Positions 20,164 through 30,483 of a stretch of 64,000 nucleotides of DNA are shown here, in pieces. Origin of the DNA: Dactylorhiza incarnata (Eukaryota; Streptophyta; Magnoliopsida; Asparagales; Orchidaceae); NCBI GenBank assembly GCA_033032865.1, contig JAWHQI010000718.1, forward strand, positions 124,001-188,000. The letters run 5' to 3'. Each line of letters opens with the position of its first letter. Position 1 is the stretch's first letter. Under the pieces are notes generated by a model, which was not told where the DNA came from, ran no database searches, and saw only the letters and a program-made list of their open reading frames with translations. The translations under genes and the position numbers were made by a program.

Positions 20164-21362
20164 TGTTGGATCGGTAAGTGCCCTTAGAGGGGGGGGGGGG
20201 TGAATAAGGGTTTTAAAAACTTATATTATATTTTGAAATACTTGCTTATGATAAGAGATCAAAATAGTGATTTTGAATAAAGATCTAAATTGTTTTATAA
20301 TAACGGAGAGGATAATAAACAATTTAGAGAAATGAAGAACAAATCAATTTTATTACACAAAAAGAGACATGATTATTATTAATAAAATTGATTACAAAAT
20401 TTTGATTTCAATGACGCTAGAAATCAAAGCGAAATATGAAAAACTCTTTTTGTTTTCTATACCGACTCGTATCCCTACGAACCGGTTGGCTTTAGCCGAT
20501 CCTTCCCAGGATACGTCCTCAAGCCTCTCTAGCCAACCCTTCCCCGGATATGGCCTCGAGCACCCCATAGACCTACACCCTAGACCTAGTCGCCAACACG
20601 AGGAAAATTTCTGCCCTAAGTCCTACCCAGACCTAGTCGCCAACACGAGGCGAGTTTACTAAATGATTACAAGAAAAGATGTGAAATAAAAAGACAATAA
20701 TATAAAAACTCCCTCTATGTGGATCTCTTGGAGAAGTAGACGAAGACCCGCAGAGTATGATCGTAGTCTATGCGGTCTTTCGTCACGATGATGACGCGTG
20801 TTGAAATCTTCTCCACGGATCTCCTTAAGCCTTCATGGATTTGTGGGAGTATCTCTCTGAACCTTCCTCTCTATGTTGTGGCACAAAGCTCTGGAATTTT
20901 GGATCTCAAGAGGATGAAGAAGACGGATCCAAGGGGTCCTTTTTATAGCCTTGGAGCTACGCCTGCGCTATCGCTACCGCCGGCGCTATCCCAGATTAGG
21001 CAATATTCTCCGCGTGAGAATCCTTCATTTTAAGTAAGTCGGCTGCCTTCCTCTTGTGATTTGCGCTACCGCCGTTGCTAGTAGATACCGCCTGCGCTAG
21101 AAGCTACCGCCTGCGTTAGCTGCTATCGCCAGGCGCTAGCACCTTCCTTAATTGTTTCTGAGATTTTCTCAAATCAGCGCTAGCGCTAGCGCTAGTGCTA
21201 GCGGGCATGTTGGACTTTTGGCTTCAAATTTTGGTGCAACATTCTTATGTTATCCTTGAGTCATGTGGACTTGTTTTCCTGCACACTTAAACACACAAGA
21301 TCAAATACACATAGGATTTATTATTCTCAAACCTAGGAGATGCGGAAGACCATGTTCCAACA
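20164..21362 (-). repeat. A2 3' LTR
   Basis: 1199 bp, TG...CA in element orientation, with a 12-base G-run near 20191 on the plus strand. TATA box at 20940-20947 (reverse TATAAAAA), followed on the plus strand by CTACCGCCGGCGCTATC words. Confidence 0.92.
20940..20990 (-). promoter_or_regulatory. A2 3' LTR promoter region
   Basis: Reverse-strand TATAAAAA (20940-20947) with upstream GCGC words (20958-20990). Here the word next to TATA is AGCTCCAAGGC, not AGCGCTGAGGC. Confidence 0.55.
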
Positions 21363-21376
21363 AACTCCCCCTTTTG
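21363..21376 (-). other. A2 polypurine tract
   Basis: Minus strand AAAAGGGGGAGTT immediately before the 3' LTR. Confidence 0.85.
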
Positions 21377-21900
21377 ATAATAACAAATCCATTAATGATA
21401 AGTTAGAGCATTAATATATAAGCATGATGGAACCTACTTTTGTGTGTGTGAAAGTGATGACTTAGGATAATTGTCGGTTTTGGTATTTAGAATTGCTCCC
21501 CCTAAATACATGTTCCCCCTATGTGAGTGCTCCCCTAATATATAAGTTATCAACTTAATCATTAGTTATGTTAGTTTTCCAATTTGATAGCGATTAATAT
21601 TTATCATGTTAGATATCCCACTTTTGTTATTAGCAAAAGCGGGCAAGGAAGCAATGGACATAAAAAGGATTTTTGATAATAAGATAAGGCATGATCGAGC
21701 TTTGTAGAGAAAATGAAATGATAAGGAGTTTTAAGCATAAAAATAATTTTTAATAAATCAGAGTTTTTAGCATAAATATTTTCATAGAAATAGATCAGAG
21801 TTTTTAGCATAAAGATGAACAATATAACATTAGCCAAGTAATCAATATTATCATGTTAGTTTTCCACCATTATATAAGAGTTTTAAGTAAAAAAAAATGA
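21377..21900 (-). other. A2 non-coding internal 3' region
   Basis: AT-rich. On the minus strand it includes repeated GGGGGAGC words (21495-21540) and phrases such as ACTCTGATTTATT. No gene is supported. Confidence 0.65.
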
Positions 21901-22180
21901 TTTCCAAGTAACCAATCTACCCAGACAATATGTCTACACCCTAGCCCTGTACTAAGTGACGGATGGGCATGAGGAGCTGCATACATGTCGTGGGTTGGGG
22001 TGTTAGTCCCATATGCAAACACTAGACAAAATTCAACCTAGCACTCTTTCCCCATAGTGCCTCGCAAGGCCCCACTGGAACCCTCCCAGGTTAAGGACAA
22101 GACATGACTTAGAGGTTAGGTAATCTAATGTCTACAACCCTACGCCCCCGCTATGGTGAGATATGTAGTCATGGATAATA
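21901..22180 (-). other. Subfamily-2 conserved GC-richer block (A2 copy)
   Basis: About 280 bp of higher GC than its surroundings, matching 61457-61734 of A4 closely and absent from A1 and A3. In element orientation it starts with CACCATAGCGGGGGCGTAGG and ends near CTGGGTAGATTGG. Both ends contain a GTAGACAT word (after TAGGGTT or TAGGGT). No reading frame or known RNA family was recognised. Confidence 0.7.
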
Positions 22181-22499
22181 GTTATTGGAAACATTGATCA
22201 TTTAATTCTAATGATAAGTTCATAGCCTATGGGTTTATATTTTTATTTGAATTTTTTAAAGAAAAAAGTCACATAGCTAATTTGAAATCCATTAATAAAT
22301 CAGAGTTTTAGCATTACAATATTTTCATGTTTAGAGCAACCAATATAAAGTTTACCAAGCAAGTCTACCACTTATTGAAAGAAAGGATTTTTAAGATTCA
22401 AGTGACGATGCACACACAAGAAAAGACTTTAAATAAGCATGAAAGCACAAGGTAAAAACAATTATATGGTTATGATGCGGAAGACTTATCGAAATACAA
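22181..22499 (-). other. A2 internal sequence up to the A3 insertion
   Basis: AT-rich non-coding part of A2 with no feature seen, continued at 42941 beyond the nested element A3. Confidence 0.65.
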
Positions 22500-22504
22500 G
22501 AAAC
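22500..22504. repeat. Target-site duplication GAAAC, left copy (A3)
   Basis: The right copy is at 42936-42940. Confidence 0.9.
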
Positions 22505-22689
22505 TGTTGGAACATGGTCTTCCGCATCTCCTAAGTTTCAGAATAACAAATCTTATGTGTATTTGATCTTGTGTGTTTAAGTGTGCAGGATAACAAAGTC
22601 CACATGACTCAAGGATTACATAAGAAGGTTGCCCCCAAAGTTGAGCCATCAAATCCAACACTCCAACTAGCGCCGGCGGTAGTCCTAGC

Positions 22690-22812
22690 GCAGGCACTAG
22701 CTTTCGTTCGACGAACTGTAAGCGGCGCTCGACAAAATTCTCATCACTGCGTTCGACGAAAATTCGCTCGACGAACTGTTAGCTGCGTTCGACGAAATTT
22801 CGATCGACTAAA
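22690..22812 (+). repeat. GTTCGACGAA repeat segment in A3 LTR
   Basis: About six variants of CGTTCGACGAA or CGCTCGACAAA occur within about 120 bp. The 3' LTR has the same segment at 41932-42052. A1, A2 and A4 lack it, so it was acquired by the A3 lineage before insertion. Confidence 0.75.
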
Positions 22813-22965
22813 AGTTTGCTTAAGCGCAAATTCCGGCAGTACTTATAGAAGGAGATAGCGCCTGAAGGTATCCGAAAGCGCAGGCGATAGTGCGGAGCAC
22901 AATAGGCAAGAGAGAAAAGTTTCCTCTGATTAAAGATTCTGTCGCGCAGAATATATCCTAAAATG

Positions 22966-23018
22966 GGATAGCTTCGGCGGTACCACTAGCGCTGGCTCTA
23001 GCGCTGAGGCTATAAAAA
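22966..23018 (+). promoter_or_regulatory. A3 5' LTR promoter: GCGC words and TATA box
   Basis: TAGCGCTGGCTCTAGCGC and GCTGAGGC lead into TATAAAAAGGACCC (TATA at 23011-23018). Confidence 0.7.
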
Positions 23019-23680
23019 GGACCCCTCTTCTCTCGTTACGGAGAGACATTAGAGAAAGAGATTGAGTGCTAGAATTCCAGAGGCTACCTTGGCCGAAAGT
23101 TGATGTCCTACCAAAGTTCTACAAACTTCTGAAGGAGAATCTCATCACGCCGGATCCAAACGAAGTCCGCTTCTACAACGCTTATTCTACAGCGAATCTT
23201 CGTCTCCAACTTCAGAAGTTCATCAAGAGGGAGTTTTAATTATTTTCATTTCTTATTTCTTGTAAACAGTTAGTGAAATCGCCACGTGTTGGCGACTAGG
23301 TCTGGGTAGGACTTAGGGCAGAAATTCGCCTCGAGTTGGCGACTAGATCTAGGCTAGGTCTAGGGGGTGCTCGAGCCCATATCCAGGGAAGGGTTGGCTA
23401 GAGCGGCTTGAGGCCGAATCCGGGGAGGATAGGCTAGGGCCACCGGTTCGTGGGGATGCGAGTCGGGATAGAAAACAAAAAGAGACTACTATTCATCGCC
23501 ACTTTTGTAAAACCCTATTTGATAATAATAAAGCATGTCTCTACTTTATTTCAATTGTAGTACTTGACTTCTTATTGTCTTAATCTCGCATTATTTCAAA
23601 GCTTTTCGAAATATAATATAAGTTTTTAAAAATCCTTATTCACCCCCCCCCCCTCTACGGGCGCCTACCGATCCAACAAG

Positions 23681-23691
23681 TGGTATCAAAG
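23681..23691 (+). other. A3 primer-binding site (mutated)
   Basis: TGGTATCAAAG; the other copies read TGGTATCAGAG. One base would mispair with initiator tRNA-Met. Confidence 0.8.
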
Positions 23692-23726
23692 TGGTTTTAT
23701 TCCAATCGGCTTAACAACACGGAATA

Positions 23727-25225
23727 ATGGCATCTCATAATCTCGCTTCTACTAGTGGGGTAAATTTCTGTGAAGAATAAATATCACTTAAACCACATTT
23801 ATTTGAAGGAACAAATTATAAAGGATGGAATATTTTAATTGAAAAATTTATTAAGACTTTAGATGTCGAAGTATGGAATTTAGCCATTGTAAGACCTGCG
23901 GATGAATCAAATAAAAAGGAACGTCAGCTAAATGCAAAAGCCAAACATTATTTATTTTGCGCTCTATCAAATGAAATTTTCAAATTAATATATTGTTTTT
24001 CTAGTGCATACAAAGTATGACAATTTCTTGAAGAAATGTATGATTTTCCTCTCGCAGGTATAAAACAAACACAGGAGGAGAAGGACATACAAGCATCCAC
24101 TATTATTCAAGAAGATCTCTCTCGTAGCAAAGCCTTGGAAATCATGGAAACCAACTTGGAAAAAGAGAGCAACACATCAAGAGAAAAAGAAGATGAAAAT
24201 TCATCTATGTTGGAGGAAGGCCTAAAAGATAACGAAGGAACTTCATGTTCACATTATGCCTCTACCAAAGCGCTGTAAGAAAGTCAAAATCTTTTTCTTG
24301 TGTGATAACTTCCATCTCTAGTTTCAATAAACTAAAAACGGCTAAACGTAAGATCAAGAAATTGAAAATTACTAATAAAAATTTACGTTTAGAAAATAAG
24401 AGATTAAAAGATAATGTTAATTTAGAATCAAATTGTGATGTGGTTTCACCATCTTGTCTTTTACTTGAAAACACAAAACCTTGTTTTGATTGTAATAATA
24501 TTAAGGAAAAACTCAAGGAACTTGAAAAAGAAATTATTTGTATAAAAGAACATAATGAAAAGTTATCTTTAGAAAATTCATCTTTAAAAGGTGATTGTGC
24601 TACATGCAAAAGTTATATAATTGAAATTGAAGAGATGGATGAAACATTTGAGGAATACAGAAATGAATACCAAAACCATATTGATTCAATTATTTCTACT
24701 CTTAAAAATAGCACAATTGCGTAAAATAAAGCTAGACATAATTTGAAACTTAAGAACAATGAATTAGAAACTAAAATTATCTTGCTTAAGGAAATCTTAA
24801 AGAAAAATTCTCAATATCAAGCAAATTCCAAAAGCAAGTTAAATATGATATCTCAAAATATGAATAAACCAAACAATGGAAATAAAAAACTTCAAAAGAT
24901 TGAAAATAAAATTCCAAAATACAATCATCATTATCACATACAACATCAATCTTCTCTCAACATAAAATTAAATGCTCACAATTTTCCTATGAAAAATACC
25001 TTCAATAATCATCAATATAAAGATTATCACAATGGAAATTTCACATATAAGAATAACACTAAACCCAAGTTTGAATGGAGGCCCAAAACTAAAACTGAAA
25101 CATTAACATCACATGAAAGGACCCATTCATCAATATCTACCCACAAACCTACACGATATATTTGGGTACCCAAAGGAACCACCACTCTTGGTCCCCTTTG
25201 GATCCCTAAATCTCTTACTCATTAG
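23727..25225 (+). pseudogene. gag: A3 gag (several stops and a frameshift)
   Basis: From ATG 23727 (MASHNLASTSG) to TAG 25223-25225. A stop occurs at codon 18 (GAATAA), TGA replaces the conserved Trp codon of AYKVW near 24018, a frame change lies near 24275 and a TAA near 24722. Between these the family-A gag is intact: FEGTNYKGW, NAKAKHYLFCALSNEIFKL, a coiled coil (24350-24720), a basic Asn/His-rich stretch and the end IWVPKGTTTLGPLWIP. There is no zinc knuckle and no pol. Closest to A1 by shared motifs (EEKDIQAS, LENKRLK). Inactive copy. Confidence 0.8.
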
Positions 25226-25238
25226 GTATCACCAAACG

Positions 25239-25288
25239 CATGAAGTAGAAATCAACAAAAAATAAAGTATCAATTATTCTACTTCATG
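25239..25288 (+). other. Post-gag hairpin (A3)
   Basis: 12-bp stem CATGAAGTAGAA / TTCTACTTCATG, 13 nt after the gag stop. Confidence 0.8.
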
Positions 25289-25732
25289 ATATGCTTTAAC
25301 TTCTTGTTTTTTTAAAGCTAGTCATCTCATATATTATAGGAAATATGATCTTAACTCTTAAAAAAACTTAATGAGTTTATAAATCAAATTAATCAAAACT
25401 CAAAATCATATTTTATTTTGGTGACCTATCGATTATTCTGATATTCATTACATATATATATACATCATTTATCAATAATTGAATTCAAAATTACTATGTG
25501 GTATTAAAATCTCTAACCATAAGTTTTTAAAATATACTACATATGATATTAAAATTGCCTAAAAATCTCCATTTCATGACTTCAAACTTCATAAATAATA
25601 TGTATAACAAAACCTTTAAAAAACTACCAAAGAGGAATCAGATAAAAACATTCAAGCATCCAAGAACATGTGTCAAAATACCTATATTATTGCAAAACTA
25701 AAAACTTGTTCCCATCGGACCTTCCTACTCCA
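25289..25732. other. Spacer between gag hairpin and antisense gene end (A3)
   Basis: AT-rich sequence of about 440 bp corresponding to 9888-10288 of A1. No gene or RNA recognised. Confidence 0.5.
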
Positions 25733-26794
25733 CTACTCCTCCTCGTCTATCTCCTCCACATTAGGACTTGGGGATTTTCTTCTGCGAGTCCTCCGAACCG
25801 AATGACGAGGTGGATCCTGTTCTGGGCTGTCCCACTCCCTCCGCTCCGGTGTAGATGGTTTTAGCTTTAATGCCTTGATCATGAACTTCACCATCTTCTT
25901 TATACCAGAAACATCTTTCTCCACTCTTGTCATCCGCTCTCCTATTTCTTCTCAAAAAGACTCAAATGAATCATCTCGAGCCCCTCGAGATGACGCTCCT
26001 CGCCGGAGTGGTGGTCGAGAAGACGACGATGGCTCATCCGGGTGGGATGTAGCTCGTAAGTGTGAAGTACTATAAATCGGAGGAAAGCAATCTATCAAGT
26101 AAAAACCCATTTCTATAGAAGGATACATCACCTGAATAACCCGTTGAATGATGCCACCTAGGGGCAAGTTGTTAAATCTCTGACGAGAAGGATGACGCAA
26201 CTTGTATGAATAGCGAATCAAGGAAAGTAACAAATCGGCCACATCAAATTTCTCCTCCTCTAGAATGAAGTAGGTGACATAACTTAGTTATGCGGTGACT
26301 TTTGCTGTATCACCCAACTTCAGCAGGATTGTGTGTCGTAGTACATCTTGAACGACCAAGGCGTCTACTGTGAGTGACAACACTGAGGAGATCAGACTCC
26401 TGCATTCCCTATTATGCAGCACCATATTCACTTGAGTACAGTCTCTATCTACTCTAAACTTCTCAACAATTTCTAAACGATTTGGATGCTGAGTCAATCC
26501 AAACACGTTCCTCAGTTGGTCATGCATAATTGTCACCACGTGACCCTGCACCAAAGACCGCACTCCTCCATCCAGCTCTGTCTGCGATGGGTTCTCCAAG
26601 TGCGTATAGAAATCTCAAACTAATTCTGAAGAAAACCCATCAGGAGAAAATAAATTCAACACCTCGGAGGCAGCAAATAACTGCATAATATGGTGGTGAC
26701 GAGGCATGTCAAACTCCACTATATAAGGAACACCCACTACTGCTGCTTCCACAGCCAGCTCTGCACTTTTCTTCCCATTAGATCCAGGTGCCAT
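25733..26794 (-). pseudogene. Antisense-strand gene of family A, A3 copy
   Basis: Starts at ATG 26794 (MAPGSNGKK), directly after the acceptor of the predicted intron, and corresponds codon by codon to 8826-9887 of A1. In-frame stops occur near 26613 (TGA after SSELV) and 26287 (TAA where A1 has CAG). The TGA near 25950 sits at the same codon as TAA 9666-9668 of A1. Beyond it the conserved C-terminal part (RVEKDVSGIKKMVKFMIKA, ending EEIDEEE) continues in frame. The domain resembles a plant transposon protein domain. This copy is broken, but the protein sequence is well conserved between two elements, implying past selection. Confidence 0.6.
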
Positions 26795-27158
26795 CTGCCA
26801 CATTACAAGAAGAATTAAAACAAAGCAACACTCAATAGCGCCAGCGCTATCAATAGCGCCCAGTGTTATCAATAGCACATACTGTAGCGCCGGCACTAGT
26901 CCTCTGCTCTAAAATGGTAAAAATCTCCCTAAAATAAAATATTTTCAAATATTAACTTGCTAGATCCAAGAAACCCACATAATCTAAACCAAAATCAAAA
27001 CCAAAATCATCATAAAAATGTAAAACAAAACTCTTGAAGAAAAAAATCAACCATTGTAGATCTAGTTTCTAAAGCCACCTAAAAACCTCAAATATTTTCA
27101 TCTCAAACATCAAAATCATGTTTTAAAACAAAAATTATAAGAAAAGATGGAGTTTTAC
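26795..27158 (-). other. 5'-UTR intron of the A3 antisense gene
   Basis: Minus strand donor CTGAG^GTAAAACT at 27158 and acceptor TGGCAG^ATGG at 26795, 364 bp. It corresponds to 8474-8825 in A1. GCGC palindromes occur inside the intron in both copies (26832-26895 here). Confidence 0.6.
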
Positions 27159-27243
27159 CTCAGATCTACGCGTGGGCTGGGTCGTCTTCTAGGGTTTTTT
27201 GGGAGAGAGTCAATGGAAATGGCCGAAATGAAATAGTAATGTC

Positions 27244-27298
27244 GATTTAAATAAAGGCTCAATAGCGCCAGCGCTATCGCTAGCACGGGCGATATCGC
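27244..27298 (-). promoter_or_regulatory. Putative promoter of the A3 antisense gene
   Basis: On the minus strand GCTAGCGATAGCGCTGGCGC precedes TATTGAGCC and then TTTATTTAAAT (27244-27254). Order and spacing match 8334-8388 of A1. Confidence 0.5.
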
Positions 27299-28400
27299 AC
27301 CTTTCTGATTTTTTAAGAAAACAAACTTCTATAAGATACCTAAATTTATTCTCCATTGTATGTACTACTTAGTGATGCAAGATTTCGTTTATTACGACTT
27401 GAGTTAGGTGTCCTAGATCTTTCGAGTTAAAACACATTCACAAATGCAATTTTTTAATTATTAACAATCGAAAACATCTCCTAAAATTCTGAAATTTTAA
27501 CATGAAACTACTATTGGGACACTTAATCAAGATAAACAATTAAAAATTTCAAAATCATAAAAAATCGTGTACTGTCTCCCGCGCTAGCGGTAACGCCGGC
27601 GCTAGCGTACTTATTCGTTTTTTTTGTATTTTTAAAATTTTGAAAATTTCTTAAAAATATATTAATCTATATGTACTATTTCTTTTTGCACTTCTGATTA
27701 TATTTCATTTTTGAAAAATCAAATACAATAATACAAAAGCCAAATTACAAAAAAAAATATGTTTTGCCTTTTTTGTTTAAAGTCTATTTTTTATGCAAAA
27801 ATCAAATACAAAAATACAAAAGCCAAATTACAAAAACAAATTATGTTTTGCCTTTTTGTTTTTGCCATTTGTTTAAGGTTTATTTTTTTTCAAAAATCAA
27901 TAAAAAAATAGAAAACATTAAAACTATTAAAAAAACTGTATGGATTGTCCTATGAAAATCAAGCATGATTTAATCTATTATTTAGAACTTCTATAACGTT
28001 GCAATTTATCTTTTCAAACTACTTTGAACATTGTTTTCATCATGCTTTGATATATCTATTAATATGTGCATCAAGTATCTTTTTAAAGTTGTGTAGAATT
28101 AAGCTTAGCATGCCTCTAAGTATGAGTAAATGTTTTATGTTTGATAATGATCTTTATTCACTCACTTATTTTGGCATTGTCTACATATGTGTTTAATCTA
28201 AGAATGCTTGTGTATGTTATGTATTAGTACAATGAATTAAAATTGCACAAGTATCTTACCTACACTCCTTTATTTGCACTTTTAAAGGTTAAGAAAAGTG
28301 GTTATGTTTTTCATAAATTATATTGGTTTGCAAAACAAGTGTATTCGGAGAACTTTGTACAAAACAAAAATCACAAAATAAAGTGACAAAGATAACTCCA
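27299..28400 (+). other. A3 non-coding AT-rich internal region
   Basis: Same content as 7298-8333 of A1 and 59390-60290 of A4: T/A-rich runs (27690-27930) and one GCGC group at 27582-27612. Small open stretches exist but their conservation is that of repeat DNA only. Confidence 0.6.
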
Positions 28401-28461
28401 CCAAGCACTACATGAACCTCCTGATAAGTCTTAATAAGCGTTGTTAGGTTGAGCACCTTGG
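28401..28461 (+). other. Paired-hairpin unit 2 (A3)
   Basis: Outer stem CCAAG / CTTGG, inner stem AACCT / AGGTT, loop with TGATAAGTCTTAATAAGC. Confidence 0.65.
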
Positions 28462-28575
28462 AAAGAATAGTAAAGTATCTTGTGCAAATCAAATCTTTCT
28501 TTCAAAATAAAAACCACTTACTCTTAAGTACACCAGATCACTAGTCTCAACATTAAAAATAAAATATGTGATCCC

Positions 28576-28636
28576 CCAAGCACTACTTTGCACCATGATA
28601 AGTCTTAATGAGCATCGTGTGTGCAAAGCACATTGG
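28576..28636 (+). other. Paired-hairpin unit 1 (A3)
   Basis: Inner stem CTTTGCAC / GTGCAAAG, outer CCAAG opposite ATTGG, loop with TGATAAGTCTTAATGAGC. Confidence 0.65.
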
Positions 28637-29024
28637 TAGTTGTACATTTTTGTTTATGCATTGAAGTGTGTGGAAGTGAAATTATTTGTGTTTTATTATG
28701 CTCTTAATTTACATATTTCTTGTATTTTTGATTAAAACATTTGTTTACTCTACTCAAAAATATACTTATGTGCACATCATTATCTTCCATAACACTTCTT
28801 CTCATGAGTATTGGATCCTATTGCAAATTCTATACTACTCTTTATTTATGAAATGTACTAGATAACCTAGCATGCTTTCTACAATATTTAGTATATTATG
28901 ATATTGTGAATTAACATAACATTGTAGTACTCTCTTTTTGGTAACATTATTTCATGCTTGGTTACTTTATTATTGAATTTAAAGATTTTACTTGAACAAT
29001 GATTTACAAAACATCTTCTTTATG

Positions 29025-29029
29025 AAATT
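29025..29029. repeat. Target-site duplication AAATT, left copy (SIRE-like element)
   Basis: The right copy is at 41202-41206. Confidence 0.9.
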
Positions 29030-29339
29030 TGTTGGGTATTGTATCCACAATAGCCTTGATTTGTAGAAAGTCAACTTTGAATCAAGATTGAATTGTTTGT
29101 ATATTTGATTTGCTTTTCTAGTAATGTTCTTTCAGGTTCACATTGCTAAGTGTAGACCAATGTCAGGTCACAATGGGTCAATAAGCACAGTCTCATGCAA
29201 TGTAATTCTTCATTGTGTGAGGTATGGGGTTGACTCATGTGTGGTCTCTCAATTGGGATGCACTTTATGATCAAGACATTAAAGATTCAAAGCTTAGGTG
29301 TGCAGCATTGGTCTGAAGACAAAGGAAGAAAGTTTCCTA

Positions 29340-29880
29340 AGTAAATTTTTCGAGATGTAAGGATACTTTTCGAGAAGTCCTTCTGTGCTCTCGAGAAGTC
29401 CTTCTGTGCTCTCGAGAAGTCCTTCTGTGCTCTCGAGATGTCCTTGTTTATTTTTCGATAAGGGTTGTTTCAGAAGTCTCTCGAGACAATGTTGAATCTT
29501 CCGAGTAGTTACTTGCATTTCTCGAGAAATCTTTGTTCTCTCGAAAATTCTTCTTTATTTTCGAGAAAAGTTCTTTTCTAGTTATTTTCGAGAAGTCTGT
29601 CTCAGCTCAGCTTTCGAAAAGTCATTTATCTCTCGAGAAGTACTTTTGTTTTCGAGAAATCATTGGTTCTTTTGAAAAGCTTTCTTTCTTAAGGTTGTTC
29701 TCGAAATTGTTCTAAAGTTTTCGAGAAGTTTCTTTGTTCTCGAGAAGTCTTGTATCTCTCGAGAAGTCCTATCATAATTCTTTGATCTCTCTTCTAAAGC
29801 TGTTTTTCGAGAACTAGCCGGTTTCTTTCGAGATGTCTTGGATCTCTCGAGAAGCCTAATTCTAGTATTTCTCGTGAGCT
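29340..29880 (+). repeat. CTCGAGAA motif array in SIRE-like U3
   Basis: Around twenty copies or close variants of CTCGAGAAGTC over 540 bp. Three perfect 20-bp units with TCCTTCTGTGCTCTCGAGAA lie at 29380-29440. The 3' LTR array is at 39830-40370 with a few substitutions. Confidence 0.9.
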
Positions 29881-29894
29881 TTGTTTTCCCGTTT

Positions 29895-29931
29895 TGACGT
29901 CAAGTCTTTTCCGTCAAATTGACGTGACGTC
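29895..29931 (+). promoter_or_regulatory. TGACG (as-1/CRE-like) elements of the LTR
   Basis: TGACGTCA at 29895-29902 and TGACGTGACGTC at 29920-29931, about 40-75 bp upstream of the TATA box. Such motifs bind TGA-class bZIP factors in plants. The 3' LTR repeats them at 40385-40392 and 40410-40421. Confidence 0.6.
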
Positions 29932-29968
29932 TTTCCTCGTTTTAAGGTTTGATCGTTAGATCTTCATC

Positions 29969-29976
29969 TATATAAT
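29969..29976 (+). promoter_or_regulatory. SIRE-like LTR TATA box
   Basis: TATATAAT following CTTCATC. The same word is at 40459-40466 in the 3' LTR. Confidence 0.65.
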
Positions 29977-30340
29977 GATTACTCCTTAAGAATGAGATGT
30001 AGCAATCATTTTGAAGATCAGAGTTCATATTCTCCTAACCCTAATCTGATCCAAGATCGCCGTCTAGTGCCGCGCATCGCCATCGTTGGAGTTCGATCGT
30101 GAGTTATCTGAATTCATCTCCAAGTGGAAGAGAAAGGTCAATCGATCATTGCCTCACACTTTCTGATTCTATCGGATCGATCAAGACCTTAGAAGATCTG
30201 TTTTGTGCCAATTCGATTCATCTTCTTCAACATCAAGCCGAAGTCATTTCTGTCGCAAGAAAGAAGAAGATCTTCATCAAATTATTCAGATCTATTTGTG
30301 ATTTGTTAAGTACAGTTTCATTCAAACCTTACATTTTTGA

Positions 30341-30483
30341 TTGTAGGAGAGATTGTTCTCCGAGTTGTAGGAGAGGTATTCTCCGAGTTGTAAGAGAAGG
30401 TTTTTCTCTGAGTTTGTAGGAGTTTGATCTCCGAGTTGTAAGAGTTTTGACTCTGAGGATTGTAGGATCGTTCTTGATCCGAG
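30341..30483 (+). other. Six tandem mini-hairpins in the SIRE-like leader
   Basis: Units of 22-26 nt start TTGTA and end CGAG/TGAG: 30341, 30365, 30388, 30413, 30436 and 30458. Stems are GGAGA/TCTCC twice, AGAGA/TCTCT, GGAG/CTCC, AGAGT/ACTCT and GGATC/GATCC. Stem bases change but pairing is kept in every unit. The 3' LTR copy is at 40831-40973. Confidence 0.8.

Larger units (their letters stand above)
22505..23678 (+). repeat. A3 5' LTR
   Basis: 1174 bp from TGTTGGAACATGG to GATCCAACA. TATA box 23011-23018 after a GCGC array. Leader hairpins TCGCC / GGCGA near 23278 and 23327. Ends with a C-run and CTCTACGGGCGCC. Confidence 0.93.

Noticed and set aside
27999..28196. Small open stretch in A3 with a similar one in A4 (59958-60185)
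   Set aside because: The similarity is what is expected from shared repeat DNA. Starts differ, the frames are hydrophobic AT-rich translations, and A1 does not keep an equivalent ORF.
29340..29880. Heat-shock element array, as in heat-activated copia elements
   Set aside because: The TTC and GAA blocks are separated by four bases (TTCTCGAGAA) instead of the two needed for a heat-shock element.
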